Shown here piece by piece: positions 23,168 to 35,202 of a stretch of 64,000 bases of DNA; position 1 is the stretch's first letter; every line of letters begins with the position of its first letter. Made by a program: the position numbers and the translations under genes. A model generated the notes under the pieces. That model saw nothing but the letters and a program-made list of their open reading frames with translations, ran no database searches and had not been told where the DNA came from. Source of the DNA: Siphonodentalium dalli (taxonomy: Eukaryota > Mollusca > Scaphopoda > Gadilida > Siphonodentaliidae); the NCBI GenBank assembly GCA_032622095.1, contig CP136068.1:162893465-162957464 (forward strand), read 5' to 3'.

Positions 23168-25098
23168 TCCTCTGATTTAAACGTGTGCACAGAAAATATA
23201 TTCAAGTAATGAGAGAAACATGATGTAAAAAATTATCTATTTAATATTGTTGTCGAGAGGCCTTTCGTGCATGATGCACTCATCAGTAGACATTATACAA
23301 ACAAGAATTTCACTGTTTGTAACTTATCTCCATCTGTATGATGACGTCACAAAGCCTACGGGAAATAACTCTGAATTGCTTCAATCGGGAACCCACCAGT
23401 TTGACGTCATATTACACGTTCAACTTTGGTGAATAGCGATCAATGAATATATCTTCTTGAGATGTTCTATTGATAGTATCCCGTGTGAACATTTTGTAGA
23501 ATGGAAATACAGTGAATTTCCCATGTCCACAATCGTCCAAATGTGCACTTAAGGGAATGTTTCTGTATTCCTTTTGCCTTATTTGCTGGCGATGAATGCG
23601 AATCCGTTCGCAAAGTTTATTTCCGGTCTGCCCAATATAATATTATGAGCAGCCGTCGCACACGAATGACACGATGCAATATAAGATATTGCGTGTTTTG
23701 CAGGACATGTCAGCATTAGGAAACAAATGTTTCCAATTTTTAGTTTTAGAATTGTCCCAATTGATATGAGCCGACATGTTTTGCACCTAGAATCCCCGCA
23801 TTTACTAATGCTGAATTTCTCTTTATTTTCAGAAAATCTGGCTTGAGTCAGAAATGTTTTAAGGTTTTTAGGTTGCCTTCTGCTTGCCAGCATGTCTCCA
23901 CGCTCAACCAGTTATCTCATTTTTGAACTTTTGTCTAGAATTGGTACTAGTTCTTTCGCGATCTGTGGCATATTTTGGTGGCGTGGATTATGGGTTGTTA
24001 CAAACGGTATTGAGTCATCGGTTGTTTTTTTCAATCTTGGCACGCGAAGTTCCTTTAATGGGATGAGTTTCGCTCTCTCAATACCATTGATTATCAGTTT
24101 GTGTGGATAGTTTTGTTTAGTTAGAAATTCATGAAGTTCTTCGGGATTTCTCGCCAAATATTGTGCATACCGTCTTGTCAGATTGTATGGTATGTTTCTT
24201 TTGACGTGTGATGGGTGGCACGAGCAGAAATCTAGGTATAGGTGAGTGTCAGTTAGTTTGTAGAACATATTTGTTTCGGTGTTGTTATTTTCTCCTCTCA
24301 TAACCATAAAATCAAGGAAGGAAAGCTGATGACTGTGTTTTTCCATTGTGAATTGGATATATTTGTTAAGGGAGTTCAGAAGGTTAAGGAAGCTCTTGAG
24401 CGACTCCTCCGAATCTTCCCATATTAAGAAACAGTCATCTAAATATCTTTTCCATGTTTTTTTTATATGCGAACTGATCTTTCGTGGAAACAATTGTTCC
24501 GCCTTCTCGTATAATTGAATTTCAAGGAATCCCATGACTAAAGTTTCGTATGTGGGAGCTACTTTGGTTCCCATAGCCGTCCCTTTCTTCTGCAAGTAAT
24601 AGTCATCGTTGAAGAAGAAGGCGTTGTTCTTTAGTATGATTTCAACCCCATCGATAATGAAATTTGGGCAGAATCTATCGTCCAATAGATCCCGGTATTT
24701 ATTAATCCAATATTGTATCGCTTGTATTCCTAGAATGTGATCTATATCTTAATATAGATTATTAATCACGTCACAGCTAACCAGTATTGATTTTTTTTGT
24801 GTTTTCTTTGGCAAATTTGTAATAAAGTCCAAATCATCTTTCAAGAAGCTTTGAACATTTTCGCACAAAGGTTTCAAAATGATATTCATAACGTTGCTGA
24901 GTCAGTTTGTATGACAAGATTGTCCAGCAATGATTGGTCTTAATTTTAAATCTGTCGGTTCTTGGGCGACTATGTATGTAGTATTGTGTGTTTTTATTGC
25001 CTTCTGTATTTCTAAACTGTTGTGCACTTTTGGAAGTCCATATATATTACTATTCCGGTATTCAAAGTTAAGTATATAGTCTTTTTCTGTATTTCTAG
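23152..25098 (-). mobile_element. Penelope-like retroelement, copy 2 (RT to GIY-YIG)
   Basis: This is the longest Penelope-like piece. Its left 0.8 kb is almost identical to copy 1 (3' end, GIY-YIG segment). It then continues rightward into the reverse transcriptase described separately. Immediately right of 25098 the sequence flips into an inverted GIY-YIG fragment on the plus strand. The 3' side abuts a TA-microsatellite just beyond the Helitron B end at 23115, as copy 1 does beyond 19633. Stops and frame changes make it inactive. Confidence 0.75.
23912..25098 (-). pseudogene. Penelope-like reverse transcriptase, inactivated
   Basis: An open frame of about 257 codons (23912-24685) contains YYLQKKGTAMGTKVAPTY and the catalytic YLDDCFLIW box (24434-24445), both hallmarks of Penelope-like RTs. 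Upstream on the minus strand, similarity continues: NIYGLPKVH, LRPIIAGQ and LKDDLDFITNLPKK are readable before a broken region near 24745. One in-frame TGA (within the segment after LRPIIAGQ) and a disruption around the 'LYTNI'-type motif interrupt it. A TAA follows ILDKSSKMR before the linker to GIY-YIG. RTs of this class copy the element RNA at the target site. This copy cannot make a full product. Confidence 0.8.
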
Positions 25099-25388
25099 GT
25101 GCAAAACATGTCGGCTCATATCAACTGGGACAATCCTAAAACTAAAAAATGGAAACATTTGTTTCCTAATGCTGACATGTCCTGCAAAACACGCAATATC
25201 TTATATTGCATCGTGTGCGACGGCTGCTCAGAATATTATATTGGGCAGACTGGAAATAAACTTTGCAAACGGATTCGCATTCATCGCCAGCAAATAAGGC
25301 AGAAGGAATACAGAAACAATCCCTTAGTGCACATCTGGACGATTGTGGACATGGGAAATTCACTGTATTTCCATTCTACAAAATATTA
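25099..25388 (+). mobile_element. Penelope-like GIY-YIG fragment, inverted (copy 3)
   Basis: The plus-strand frame reads WKHLFPNADMSCKTRNILYC, then CDGCSEYYIGQTGNKLCKRI and HRQQIRQKEY. It lacks the 9-nt insertion (TCATTCGTG) that copies 1 and 2 share inside the GIY-YIG segment, so it represents a different lineage of the same family. It begins exactly where the minus-strand RT of copy 2 ends, at a TTCTAG/GTGCAAAACATG joint, and stops near 25388. Confidence 0.7.
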
Positions 25389-25580
25389 AATAGATATGTT
25401 AGGTCGTGGATAAGATCATCGCGGTTTGGGCTAGATGTTCTAAGAACGGGTTCAATGTTCCTTCCCGATCAATATATGGCCATTTAAGTTAACACTCACT
25501 GGACAAAGAATATTTGAAGCAATGAACAATCATACTGAGTGATTGCCTCCATAAATTAAATCTGATACATACATTTTCAG

Positions 25581-25920
25581 GAATTAGATATGCTGATATG
25601 CAGATCAGTCGACAGTGGTGGGCAGTTCTGTAATGGCCAACTGAACGAAGACGATGATGTTTGCCGTGAATGTGGATGCCCACAAACAAACACTGCAGAA
25701 ATTGTTGTTGGGGAATTAAAATGTCCAGAATGTCAGACCAAATTCACTTCATTAACACAGAAAGTCTGTAAGAGATGTACAAGTAGAATCAACTGCGAAT
25801 GGCTAGCCAATCAGGTGACACAGCTTGCCAAACCAACAATGCAGCATTCGAACATCGTTTCAACAGCGCCTAGAGCACCAATGCAGTCTCCGGACATGGG
25901 TTATTCATATGGATTTCAAG
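25581..25920 (+). CDS. Candidate single exon, double zinc-ribbon protein
   Basis: A 3' splice site (ACATTTTCAG) precedes 25581 and a 5' splice site (CAAG/GTGAAA) follows 25920. The exon is open throughout in the frame beginning ELDMLICRSVDSGG. It holds clustered cysteines: FCNGQL..., VCRECGCP, then LKCPEC and VCKRC about 11 residues apart, followed by NCEWLANQVTQ and a Pro/Ser/Gln-rich tail. CPxC...CxxC pairs are the signature of zinc ribbons, used for nucleic-acid or protein binding, and similar cysteine knuckles occur at the N-termini of several large eukaryotic E3 and helicase proteins. I cannot name the gene. No partner exon is recognised, so it belongs to a gene with very long repeat-filled introns or is a stranded exon. 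Confidence 0.5.
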
Positions 25921-26284
25921 GTGAAATATTTTATGATATATTCTGTTGGCTAGTATTTACCGCTGTGGCTGCCGTCACGCGTATATCGCAGCAGCGATGG
26001 CATAACTATATGTGGTGTTTTATTATGGTACACTTTGGTTTACATCAGATCTAGAAATAATTAATTATGCCAGAACTTGACATAGGAATTTCGCAGTTAT
26101 AAAATTTTGAGTGAAATGATCATTAAAACAGATCCAGATGACTGATGTATCGGTCACTACGCAAGTAAAACCCAATGATTTCCGTCTTTAAAAGTTAGAG
26201 TTTACATCCAACAGTCGGGGCAAACATGATAAGTTCGGCCATGCAACACACGGCGTAATATTTCGTCACGCAGTGCTTGGTAGC

Positions 26285-27592
26285 GGGTACAAAACTCATA
26301 CCAATATGTTTAGCACTAACTTCCACCAAATGCATTCACGTTCGTCCCCAATGATGCGAGGAATCAAATAATGTGGGTTAAAGACGCCACATTTGTTGCC
26401 GTTTGTTTCAGGGATGGAGAGAGAAGGGACACTAACATTGACGAAAATTATTTAGTCGCCGATATCCGTCAAAGTTATATATAGTCATCGCCACAATTCG
26501 TTCTAAGGAGTTTTTAACGTTAAAATTTCAGAACCTCGACAAATGATGCCGGATTAAGTCACTTGAACAAATATATCTGCACAACTGTCATGTGTATATG
26601 GGGACGGGAATCAGGGCATTCATATAGCGAGGTAGCATCAACAGATACATAGAAGAAATCATCAAAGGTATATGTATCATTATATTTAAGAGATACATAT
26701 ATTCTTGCAAAATTAGGGACATTGAACCGTGAGAGGCTGCCATGTTGGAATAGCTCATGTATTATAACAATATTGAGTCTGCCCCATTCAACATATTGTC
26801 CACAAAAAGATACAACGTTTCAAGAGAGATGAAACGTATAGAAGGCCTGTTCAAAAATAGTGGTCACAGTGTGCAGTCAAATATAGTTACTTCTGAGATA
26901 AAAGATAACCACAGTCAGTTTGCACATGACTTTTCAGGATCCTCTACTATTGGCGTCATATAGACAAGGGTACATCTGGCCGATACATATTATTTCTTTC
27001 AGTGTTTTAGAACAGACTCATAGCCTAACATAAACAACTTAAAATCTCGCTTTGTGTTGGGCACATGTAGCTGATATATAGTAATATTTCTTTTACACTT
27101 AGAATACTTAGCCAGTGTATAGCACTATCTGTAGAGGAGCACCTGAACATTTCTTAAAGCATCTGTATCGTCATGGATATATGATAACCTGGTGTCATCA
27201 AAATATTAGTTTAACCCACTAGATTGACCTATACATCTCTATGTAAAGCCCAATTGTCGTGCTATGTTTTTTGCAAACTAATGTGTTTATGATGTTCATA
27301 TTTTGATCCCAATAGAAAATATTTAAAACAAAACAAAAACAAACGTCAATTCCAACAACGTCGTCTTTACGATTTAAAAAATGATAATTCTTAAGTACGT
27401 GCAGTTATAAATACCCCATGTATAAGAATGACATTTTGTGGCGCCATTTCGATATAAAATTTATGATAATACGTCTAACACTTACTAACTTAATACGTAT
27501 AACATTAACAAGTATTTGCTATTCCCTCCAAATGTCCACAATAGAGTGTTTCACATCACTTTAACATGGACAACGTCAAGTAACCCTGCTAG
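26285..27592 (+). mobile_element. Helitron family A, 5'-truncated copy
   Basis: The right end is ...GTAACCCTGCTAG (27592) followed by T, with the diverged hairpin GGACAACGTCAAG just before it. Interior landmarks ('ACTTCCACCAAATGCA', 'CCTCGACAAATG', 'AGAAGGCCTGTTCAAAAATAG', 'AACCCACTAGATTGA') match the 3' half of 53.9-57.1 and, in reverse, of 28.1-31.0. The 5' half is missing from about 26285 leftward. It abuts the left arm of the giant palindrome. Confidence 0.65.
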
Positions 27593-28014
27593 TATTAAAT
27601 GATCTTCTATAATTACCGTGAACATCAGTAGAGTATAGGAGAGATCATTTCGTTGATCTTACTATTGGGCAGTTACTGTCAGACTAATTATATCTAGGTT
27701 AGTCATTATGTCTAGGCATGGATGATAGTTATTTGGCATAGAATTAAATTCAGATCAACAATTTCTAGGTTAGTTATAATATACATTTCCAGGCTCTGGG
27801 TTATAGTCGGACTGACTATATCTAGGTTAGTTATAAAAATACTCTAATAGTATACAGGAAATGGCATGACTTATAGTTAGTCTAACTATTTCTAGGTTTG
27901 TCACTATATACTACGCTAATGGGTTATAATCAGGCTAACTATTTCTAGGTTAGTCACTATTTTAGCATAATAAAGTATAGTACATATATAGTACATATAT
28001 TAACTGGAATGTGA

Positions 28015-28060
<46 letters not shown>

Positions 28061-28069
28061 ATATATATA

Positions 28070-31014
28070 CTAGCAGGGTTACCCGGCGTTGCCCAGGTTA
28101 AAGTGATGTGAAACCATTTGTTGATATTTGGTGGGAATAGAGAATACCCTTGCTCTCAGAGTGTTACACGTATTCTCATAAAGTGTATATCCAAATGGCA
28201 TCACAAAACATGATTCTTATAAGTAGTGGCTCACCTTGTCAGGTCGGAACATTTATCATTTTATTTATCGCCTTTAATCCGTCCCACCAATAAAGAAGTA
28301 TTTATTTATTTACAACTGTGTATACTTCAGACGTTATAGCATGAAACATGAACATCATAAACATATTAGTTTGAAAAAATAAAAGACCACAATTGTGTTT
28401 TACATAGAGATGTATCAATCAATCAATCTAGTTTATCATATCTTCATGATGATACAGATGTTTTAAAGATATGTCCAGGTGCTCCTCTGTTCTGGTGCTA
28501 TAGACTGGCCAATCATTTTCAGTTTAAAATAATTGATGTGATGCAAGTATAGCAGCTACATGTGCCCGACACAGCGAGATTTTGAGTTGTTTATGTTAGG
28601 CGATGAGTCTGTTCTAAAAAAATGAAAGAAATCCTCTGTATCCGGCAGATATACCCTTGTCAGATGTCAATATTGAATGATTCCGAAACGTCATGTGCCA
28701 CGGACTGCATTTTTTTTCAAAATCTCAGAAGTAACCATATTTGACTGCACACTGTGACCACTATTTTTGAACAGGCCTGCTCTACATTTCCATATCTCTT
28801 GGCAATTGTAACTTTTTTGTGGAAACTATATTGAATGGGACAGACTCAATCGTGTTATAATATATACATGAGTCATTCTAATATGCAATCCTCTGAGGAT
28901 TCAAGGTCCCTCAGTTTGAATGACTATATGTATCTCTTAAATATATTGATATAAATATACTTTCAATGCTTTCTTCTATGTAGCTGTGTTGCAAGAACAT
29001 TATCGGAATGCCCTGATTTCCATCCCCATATAAAGATGACAGTTGAGAAGATATATAATTGTTCAAGTGACTTAATTCGGTCACCATTTGTCGAGATTGT
29101 GAAATTTGAATGCCAAAAACCCCTTAGAACGACCTGGAGATGGCCTGGGAGATGACTATAATATATAACGGCGAATTGAACAATCTTATAAATGCTAGTG
29201 AATCTCCTCTCGCCATCCATGACCCCAAATGTGATTTAATTCATCATATCAATACATATGATGAATTAAATCACCTTATCGGAAGAACGTGCATGAATTT
29301 GGTAGAATCAGTGCTAATTATATTTGTATCAACTTTTGTGCAACTCCCTCATGCATGACTTGATCCACGTAACTTTTGTCATATTTAAACCACGTCTATT
29401 AGACTCATACATGCATTACATAATGGAGATGATTTTATATAAGTTTGGTGGTATTCGGCAACTAAACAAATTCTTATCATAGTTATTGCCCCCCCCCCAT
29501 CTCACCCAAACGGCACCAATTTCGGATCTTTAAACACACGTTTATATTCCTCTTATCGCGGAGAAGAATAATATATCAATTTGGTCGAAATCTATGCTAA
29601 AAATAGCCATCCCCTGACACCAACAACATCACTTTAGAAAATTTTAACCCACACTATTATCTTACTCATAAGAAGTTACTCCTGTTAGACCGCCTTGGTG
29701 CCATCTCGATTGTACTCTTAATGTTATATATAGAAAACAGACATATATTCGCAAATATTATATTCATTGTATCATTTGAGAAGAACGTGTATGAGTTTGA
29801 TGGTAATTGACACCAAACATATTTTTATAAGTTTTTGGTGACCCTCCCGTCCCTATTTCGGATTCAAGCGCGCCATTTTTGACATCATTGAACCACACAC
29901 TTAGACTCATTATAGAGATGAATATATATACAATTTATGAAATATACAATTGATGAAAATTGGCGAGTATACAAATTTGTATCAAATTTAGGGCCACCAT
30001 TGCATATCTCTCACACAAAAGGCACCAATTTGGCGCATTTAAACCACACGATTAGATTATTCGTACCACACAGAAGAATATGTATCAATCATGTGGAAAT
30101 CGGCGCTAAACATATTGTTTATTAATGTTTGTGTCCCTCTCATCCTCTAGGCACCCATGACTCGAATTTCCCCACTTTTGACATCTTTAAACCACACAAT
30201 TAGACTCCTGATATCATGGAGATTATTGTTTGTAAGTTTGGTGCTAATCCGCGACTAAACAATTTTTTTTATCAAATTTAATGCCCACCCCACCCCATCT
30301 CTCACCAAAGCAGCAGCAATATGACGTCTTTAAAATCACACGATGAGATTCCTCATATCATGGATAAGAATGTGTATCAATTTGGTGGAAATTGGCGCTA
30401 AGAATATTGTGTATCAATGTTGGTGCCCATCTCCCTTTCAGTGCACACCTGACTCGAATGACGCCACTTTTGATAACTTTTAGCCACGCCATTAGACACC
30501 TCATACCTTGGGGATGAATTTGTATAAGTTTCGTGGCAATCGGCGATTAAATCAATTCTTGTCAGATTTAGTAAAACCCCAAATCGCCCACCCCAAATCT
30601 CTCATTCCAACGACACCAATTTGGCGTCTTTAAATCACACTATAAGATTCCTTGTATAATAGAGAAGATCTCAGAAGAATGTGCATCAATTTGGTGGAAT
30701 TCGGCGCTAAAATTATTTTAAAACAATTTTGGTACCCCTCTCTCCTTCCGGGTATCCCTGACGCGAACGGTGCGACTTTTGACATATTTAAACCACACCA
30801 TTAGATTCCTCATGTTATGGGGATGAATATATATAAGTTTGGTGGCAATCGGCGACCGTTTTTTTTTGCTCCTGACAACAATGGCGTCACTTTAAAACTT
30901 TCTAACCCTTTTAACGTAAAAAGTTACCCCTATTAGACCCCTTTTGTGCCATCTAGGTGGTCCCCTGTGAACTTCTATAGAACACAGACAGACAGACAGA
31001 CATTCGCAAATATA

Positions 31015-31016
<2 letters not shown>
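28070..31016 (-). mobile_element. Helitron family A, full-length copy
   Basis: On the minus strand it runs from TCTATATTTGCGAATG (31016 downward) to the hairpin CCTGGGCAACGCCGGG, TAACCCTGCTAG (28070-28073 as CTAG), then T. At 2947 bp it is the only copy in the window with both ends. It carries no Rep/helicase frame, so it is non-autonomous. About 1.27 kb from the 5' end an internal 5'-terminus relic occurs (CATATATTCGCAAATATTATA at about 29741-29760). It inserted into a TA-rich spot of the palindrome's left arm; the right arm at 38170-38190 shows the uninterrupted version. Confidence 0.8.

Positions 31017-31085
<69 letters not shown>
31017..31085. repeat. (TA)n microsatellite
   Basis: About 34 TA dinucleotides directly outside the 5' end of the Helitron A copy. 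A similar run (28014-28050) lies outside its 3' end. This suggests the insertion split an older TA tract that later expanded on both sides. Confidence 0.85.
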
Positions 31086-31088
<3 letters not shown>

Positions 31089-33576
31089 AACAGAGCTAAG
31101 TCCCCCATCATTTTAACGATTGGTGTTACAGAATAATTTGTTCTACTATGTTCAATATAGATTGATAATATATATGTCGTGAATGATGTCAGATACTGTG
31201 TTAAATGTTAACAAATTAAATATTCACAGCGAATAAACACATTCATGTAAAAACCACAGGTCTAACACTGGAATTTTAGGAACGTTCTGCTCACGTAGAT
31301 TAGTAGGCATCACATTTCAAAAACACCCTCTCGAAGTGGTAGAAATCTAAATGTATAACCATTATTGGTTCCTTTAATGAACATGAATGAGGGAATATAT
31401 TCAACTAAAACTACTCATTTTGAAATATTAAAAAATGTTACCTAGAATATGTGTGTTATACCTAATGTAGCTATCCCATAGATAATCAAGCATGTTAAAT
31501 GATAATTAATATGTAATTAATCAGTTGCATATATCACATGGACTTATAGATCTAGATACAAATTGAAAATCTACAGTATTTTACAAAAAAAAACACTGGG
31601 ACAATTAGCAACTATTCTTCTGTCTGTTGATTTGAAGGCAACACATTTCAATTCTGACACAAACTCAATATTTCAGAAGGGTAAAAAACAATCGAAATAT
31701 AAAAATGATGTGCTTTTAATGAAGTTATAAATGTAAAAACATGATAAATAACAAAAAAATCAAAATATGAACATCCAATGTAATTACAATCATCATACAA
31801 CAAATTGTTGAGCAAATACTAAATTGTTCCTATGCGAATATCCCTGTTTATATACGGTAAAACATTAATTTATTCAATCTATCTATAGTCCTAAATAATG
31901 ATGCAATTCGAGCATTCCTCGCATTAAACTACCACATAATATCACAACAGAAATATCCAGCACAGTCTAAATTCCGTACACAAGATATTAAAGCTAATAT
32001 ATTAAATCTATATATAGTCACAAAACATGATGTCATTGTAAGAGATGTCTTCGTCGCATACCTACATCCATTTATTCATGTCAAGCCATTCAGAAGCTGA
32101 AGTTTATCTCTGTCCGCGACAATTAATTTATTCATCTCCACCCTGCTCTACCCCCTCAAAAGTCACATACATACAAAATGTCACTGAGTCTATCATTTCG
32201 TTAATAAGTATCACAGCTGATAAACACTATATAAGTCGAGCGAAAATAGCTGTTCCAGGCATGCTTTACTCTATGGATTTAAAATTGCTATTCGCCAGGT
32301 AAGTTTAATTATATTATGATTTCAAATAACTTTTCGACAATTTATTAATATCTTATACAACCTATGTTTTATGTAATTTATAACAAAATTAGTATAATTA
32401 AACTCAAGTTTGTATGTTTTTCCACTGGCTATCGGAGCAAAACAATGTGTTTATAGATGTATGGTTTTAATGCATAGGAGCTGTTCACCTCAGTCAACTT
32501 AAATGGCACTAATATTTATTTTATTATTTGGATACAGTACACCATGTTTAAAGCAGTTGTCTCAAAATGCTACACAGATTTATATTATTATTTGGATACA
32601 GTTCACCATATTTAACCCTCATTTCTTAAAATGGCACTAAGATTTGCTTTGATACAGGCCATCAAAATGGTTCGAACATCAGAGTTGAAAACGTGTAGGT
32701 ATGGATAATTTTACCCTAGTATTCTTAATAAATAGGTCCCATTCACATCATATTTCTTAAAAGGGTGCTAATAATCAACACAAAAATTATACTAATTTAT
32801 GATATCATAAAAGAGCGTGTATTATCTTTACATGCAACTCATTCACACCCCAGGCCCCTCATATCTGGAAATCTTATTAGATAGGCAACGGTGAAATCAA
32901 ATATCTTAAAAGGGGCATTAATGATTAATTAAATCCGTAAAAATGCTACCTATCTAATAAGATGTGAATTGGACTTATTTATGAAGAATGCTGGGGTAAA
33001 AATATTTATACGTACAAATGTTCAGCTTTGATGTTCGAACCGTTTTGATGACCGGTATCCAAATAAATCTTAGTGCCATTTTAAGACATCAGAGTTAAAC
33101 ATGGTGTACTGTATCCAAATAATATAATAAATCTTAGTACCATTTTAAAACAACTTCTTTAAACGTGGTGTACTGTATCCACACAAAAAAATCTAAGTGC
33201 CATTGTAAGACCACTGAGGTGAACAGCTCCAATGCTTTATAATCATACATCTATAAACACATTGTTTTGCACCGATAGCCAGTGGAAATCATACAAAGTT
33301 GAGTTTAAATATACTAATTTTGTTCTAAATTACATAAAACATAGGTTGTACAAGATACTAATTAATTACCGAAACGATATTTGAAATCACAATATAATTA
33401 AAATTAACTGGCGATTAGCATTTTTAAATCCATAGAGTAAATCATGCCTGGAAGAGCTATTTTCGCTTGACTTGTATAGCGTTTATTGGCAGTGGAATGT
33501 ATACATATACACACTTTGTATGGTGATAAATATGCGACTTATGAATAGTTCGTTCACGAAATGATACTCAGTGACA

Positions 33577-34452
33577 TCTATTATATATTTTGAAAGATCT
33601 GTGTGTGTGTGTATGTGTTTGTTTGTGTGTGTGTGTGTGTGTGTGTTTGAAATCGATGGACTCGAAAACGACTAAGCCAATTTCGATGAAATTTGGTATT
33701 TTAGGGTATTTTCGGCCGGAGACGAACATAGGCATATTTATTTGTCCGTGCGAGGTCAACTTTTCACGTGCGGAGGTCAAATCTATTTTTACGCCGTTTT
33801 TGCGCTAATATATTTCAGTTCGGTGCTCACAAATCGATTCGATATAGCGCGAATAATAAATTGCCAGTCATATAATTTGCACGGTTAGAATCTGTGTGGC
33901 TTCATCTTTCCAACGATATATAATATGTATGTATCCGTTTTAGTTATCTGCCTCAATTATTAGGTACAAGTGGTACGATGCTTTTATCAGGATAAAATCA
34001 ATGCGTAATTTCTATGACGTCGTCAGAGGTCATAAAGTTAGATTACGTTAACTCTCACCCTGCCGATGCATTTGACTGTGTCGCGTTAACTCATCACCGG
34101 CCGAGGTATCCGCAAATGACATTGGGCTATATATCTCGGAAACGGGTGTAGCTATCGACTTGAAATTTGGTATGTGAATGTATCTTGCCCCGGATACGAA
34201 TTTTATCGGGTCGCCGAGCACGTGCGACGCCAGCTTCGCGCATGCGCAGACGAGATCTCGGAAACGGGTTAAGATATTGACTTTAAATTTGGTATGTGAA
34301 TGTATCTTGCCCCGGATACGAATTTTATCGGGTCGCCGAGCACGTGCGACACCAGCTTCGCGCATGCGCAGACCAGATCTAGGAAACGGGTGGAGCAATC
34401 GACTTGAAATTTGGTTTTTTAATAGCCCGGACGAAGTCGGGTCACCTTCTAG
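33577..34452 (+). mobile_element. Helitron family B array, copy 1 (long form)
   Basis: It starts TCTATTATATATTTTG directly after 'CAGTGACA' of the palindrome arm and ends with hairpin CCCGGACGAAGTCGGG, TCACCTTCTAG. It is 876 bp with two 'GCGCATGCGCAGAC' units. It carries the variants 'TCTGTGTGGCTTCATC' and 'GTATTTTAGGGTATT'. It contains TG-repeat, 'GACTAAGCCAATTTCGATG', 'GTGCGAGGTCAACTTTTCACG' and 'TCTATGACGTCGTCAGAGG' blocks. Non-coding. Confidence 0.8.
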
Positions 34453-35202
34453 TCTATTATATATTTTGAAAGATCTGTGTGTGTATGTATGTGTTTGTTT
34501 GTGTGTGTGTGTGTGTGTTTGAAATCGATGGACTCAAAAACGACTAAGCCAATTTCGATGAAATTTGGTATTTGGATGTGTTTTCGGCCGGAGACGAACA
34601 TAGGCATATTTATTTGTCCGTGCGAGGTCAACTTTTCACGTGCGGAGGTCAAATCTGTTTTTACGCCGTTTTTGCGCTAATATATTTCAGTTCGGTGCTC
34701 ACAAATCGATTCGATATAGCGCGAATAATAAATTGCCAGTCATATAATTTGCACGGTTAGAATCTGTGGCGTGTCCTCTTTCCAACGATATATAATATGT
34801 ATGTATCCGTTTTAGTTATCTGCCTCAATTATTAGGTACAAGTGGTCCGATGCTTTTATCGGGATAAAATCAATGCGTAATTTCTATGACGTCGTCAGAG
34901 GTCATAAAGTTAGATTACGTTAACTCTCACCCTGCCGATGCATTTGACTGTGTCGCGTTAACTCATCACCGGCCGAGGTATCCGCAAATGACATTGGGCT
35001 ATATATCTCGCAAACGGGTGTAGCTATCGACTTGAAATTTGGTATGTGAATGTATCTTGCCCCGGATACGAATTTTATCGGGTCGCCGAGCACGTGCGAC
35101 ACCAGCTTCGCGCATGCGCAGACCAGATCTAGGAAACGGGTGGAGCTATCGACTTGAAATTTGGTTTTTGAATAGCCCGGACGAAGTCGGGTCACCTTCT
35201 AG
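34453..35202 (+). mobile_element. Helitron family B array, copy 2 (short form)
   Basis: It begins at the base after the CTAG of copy 1 with no spacer. It is 750 bp with one GCGCATGCGC unit and carries 'TCTGTGGCGTGTCCTC' and 'AGTGGTCCGATGC', variants shared with copy 3. It ends with the same hairpin plus TCACCTTCTAG. Confidence 0.8.

Larger units (their letters stand above)
27618..32745 (+). repeat. Left arm of giant palindrome (interrupted)
   Basis: Excluding the Helitron A insertion at 28070-31016, this segment is the reverse complement of the right arm. Matching landmarks: 'GTATAGGAGAG' with 'CTCTCCTATACAC'; 'AACTATTTCTAGGTTAGT' units with 'AACCTAGAAATAGTTAG'; 'AACTGGAATGTGAGTATATAT' with 'ATATATACTCACATTCCAGTT'; 'CGATTGGTGTTACAGAATAA' with 'TTATTCTGTAACACCAATCG'; 'GGAGCTGTTCACCTCAGT' with 'ACTGAGGTGAACAGCTCC'. 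Arms are diverged (perhaps 80-85 percent alike by eye), contain internal tandem sub-repeats, and have no gene. Confidence 0.75.

Noticed and set aside
27600-28010. Regularly spaced CTAGGTTAGT words, considered as a CRISPR-like array
   Set aside because: Spacing is irregular, units degenerate, the genome is eukaryotic, and the array is simply an inner part of the palindrome arm repeated in reverse at 38.2-38.65 kb.
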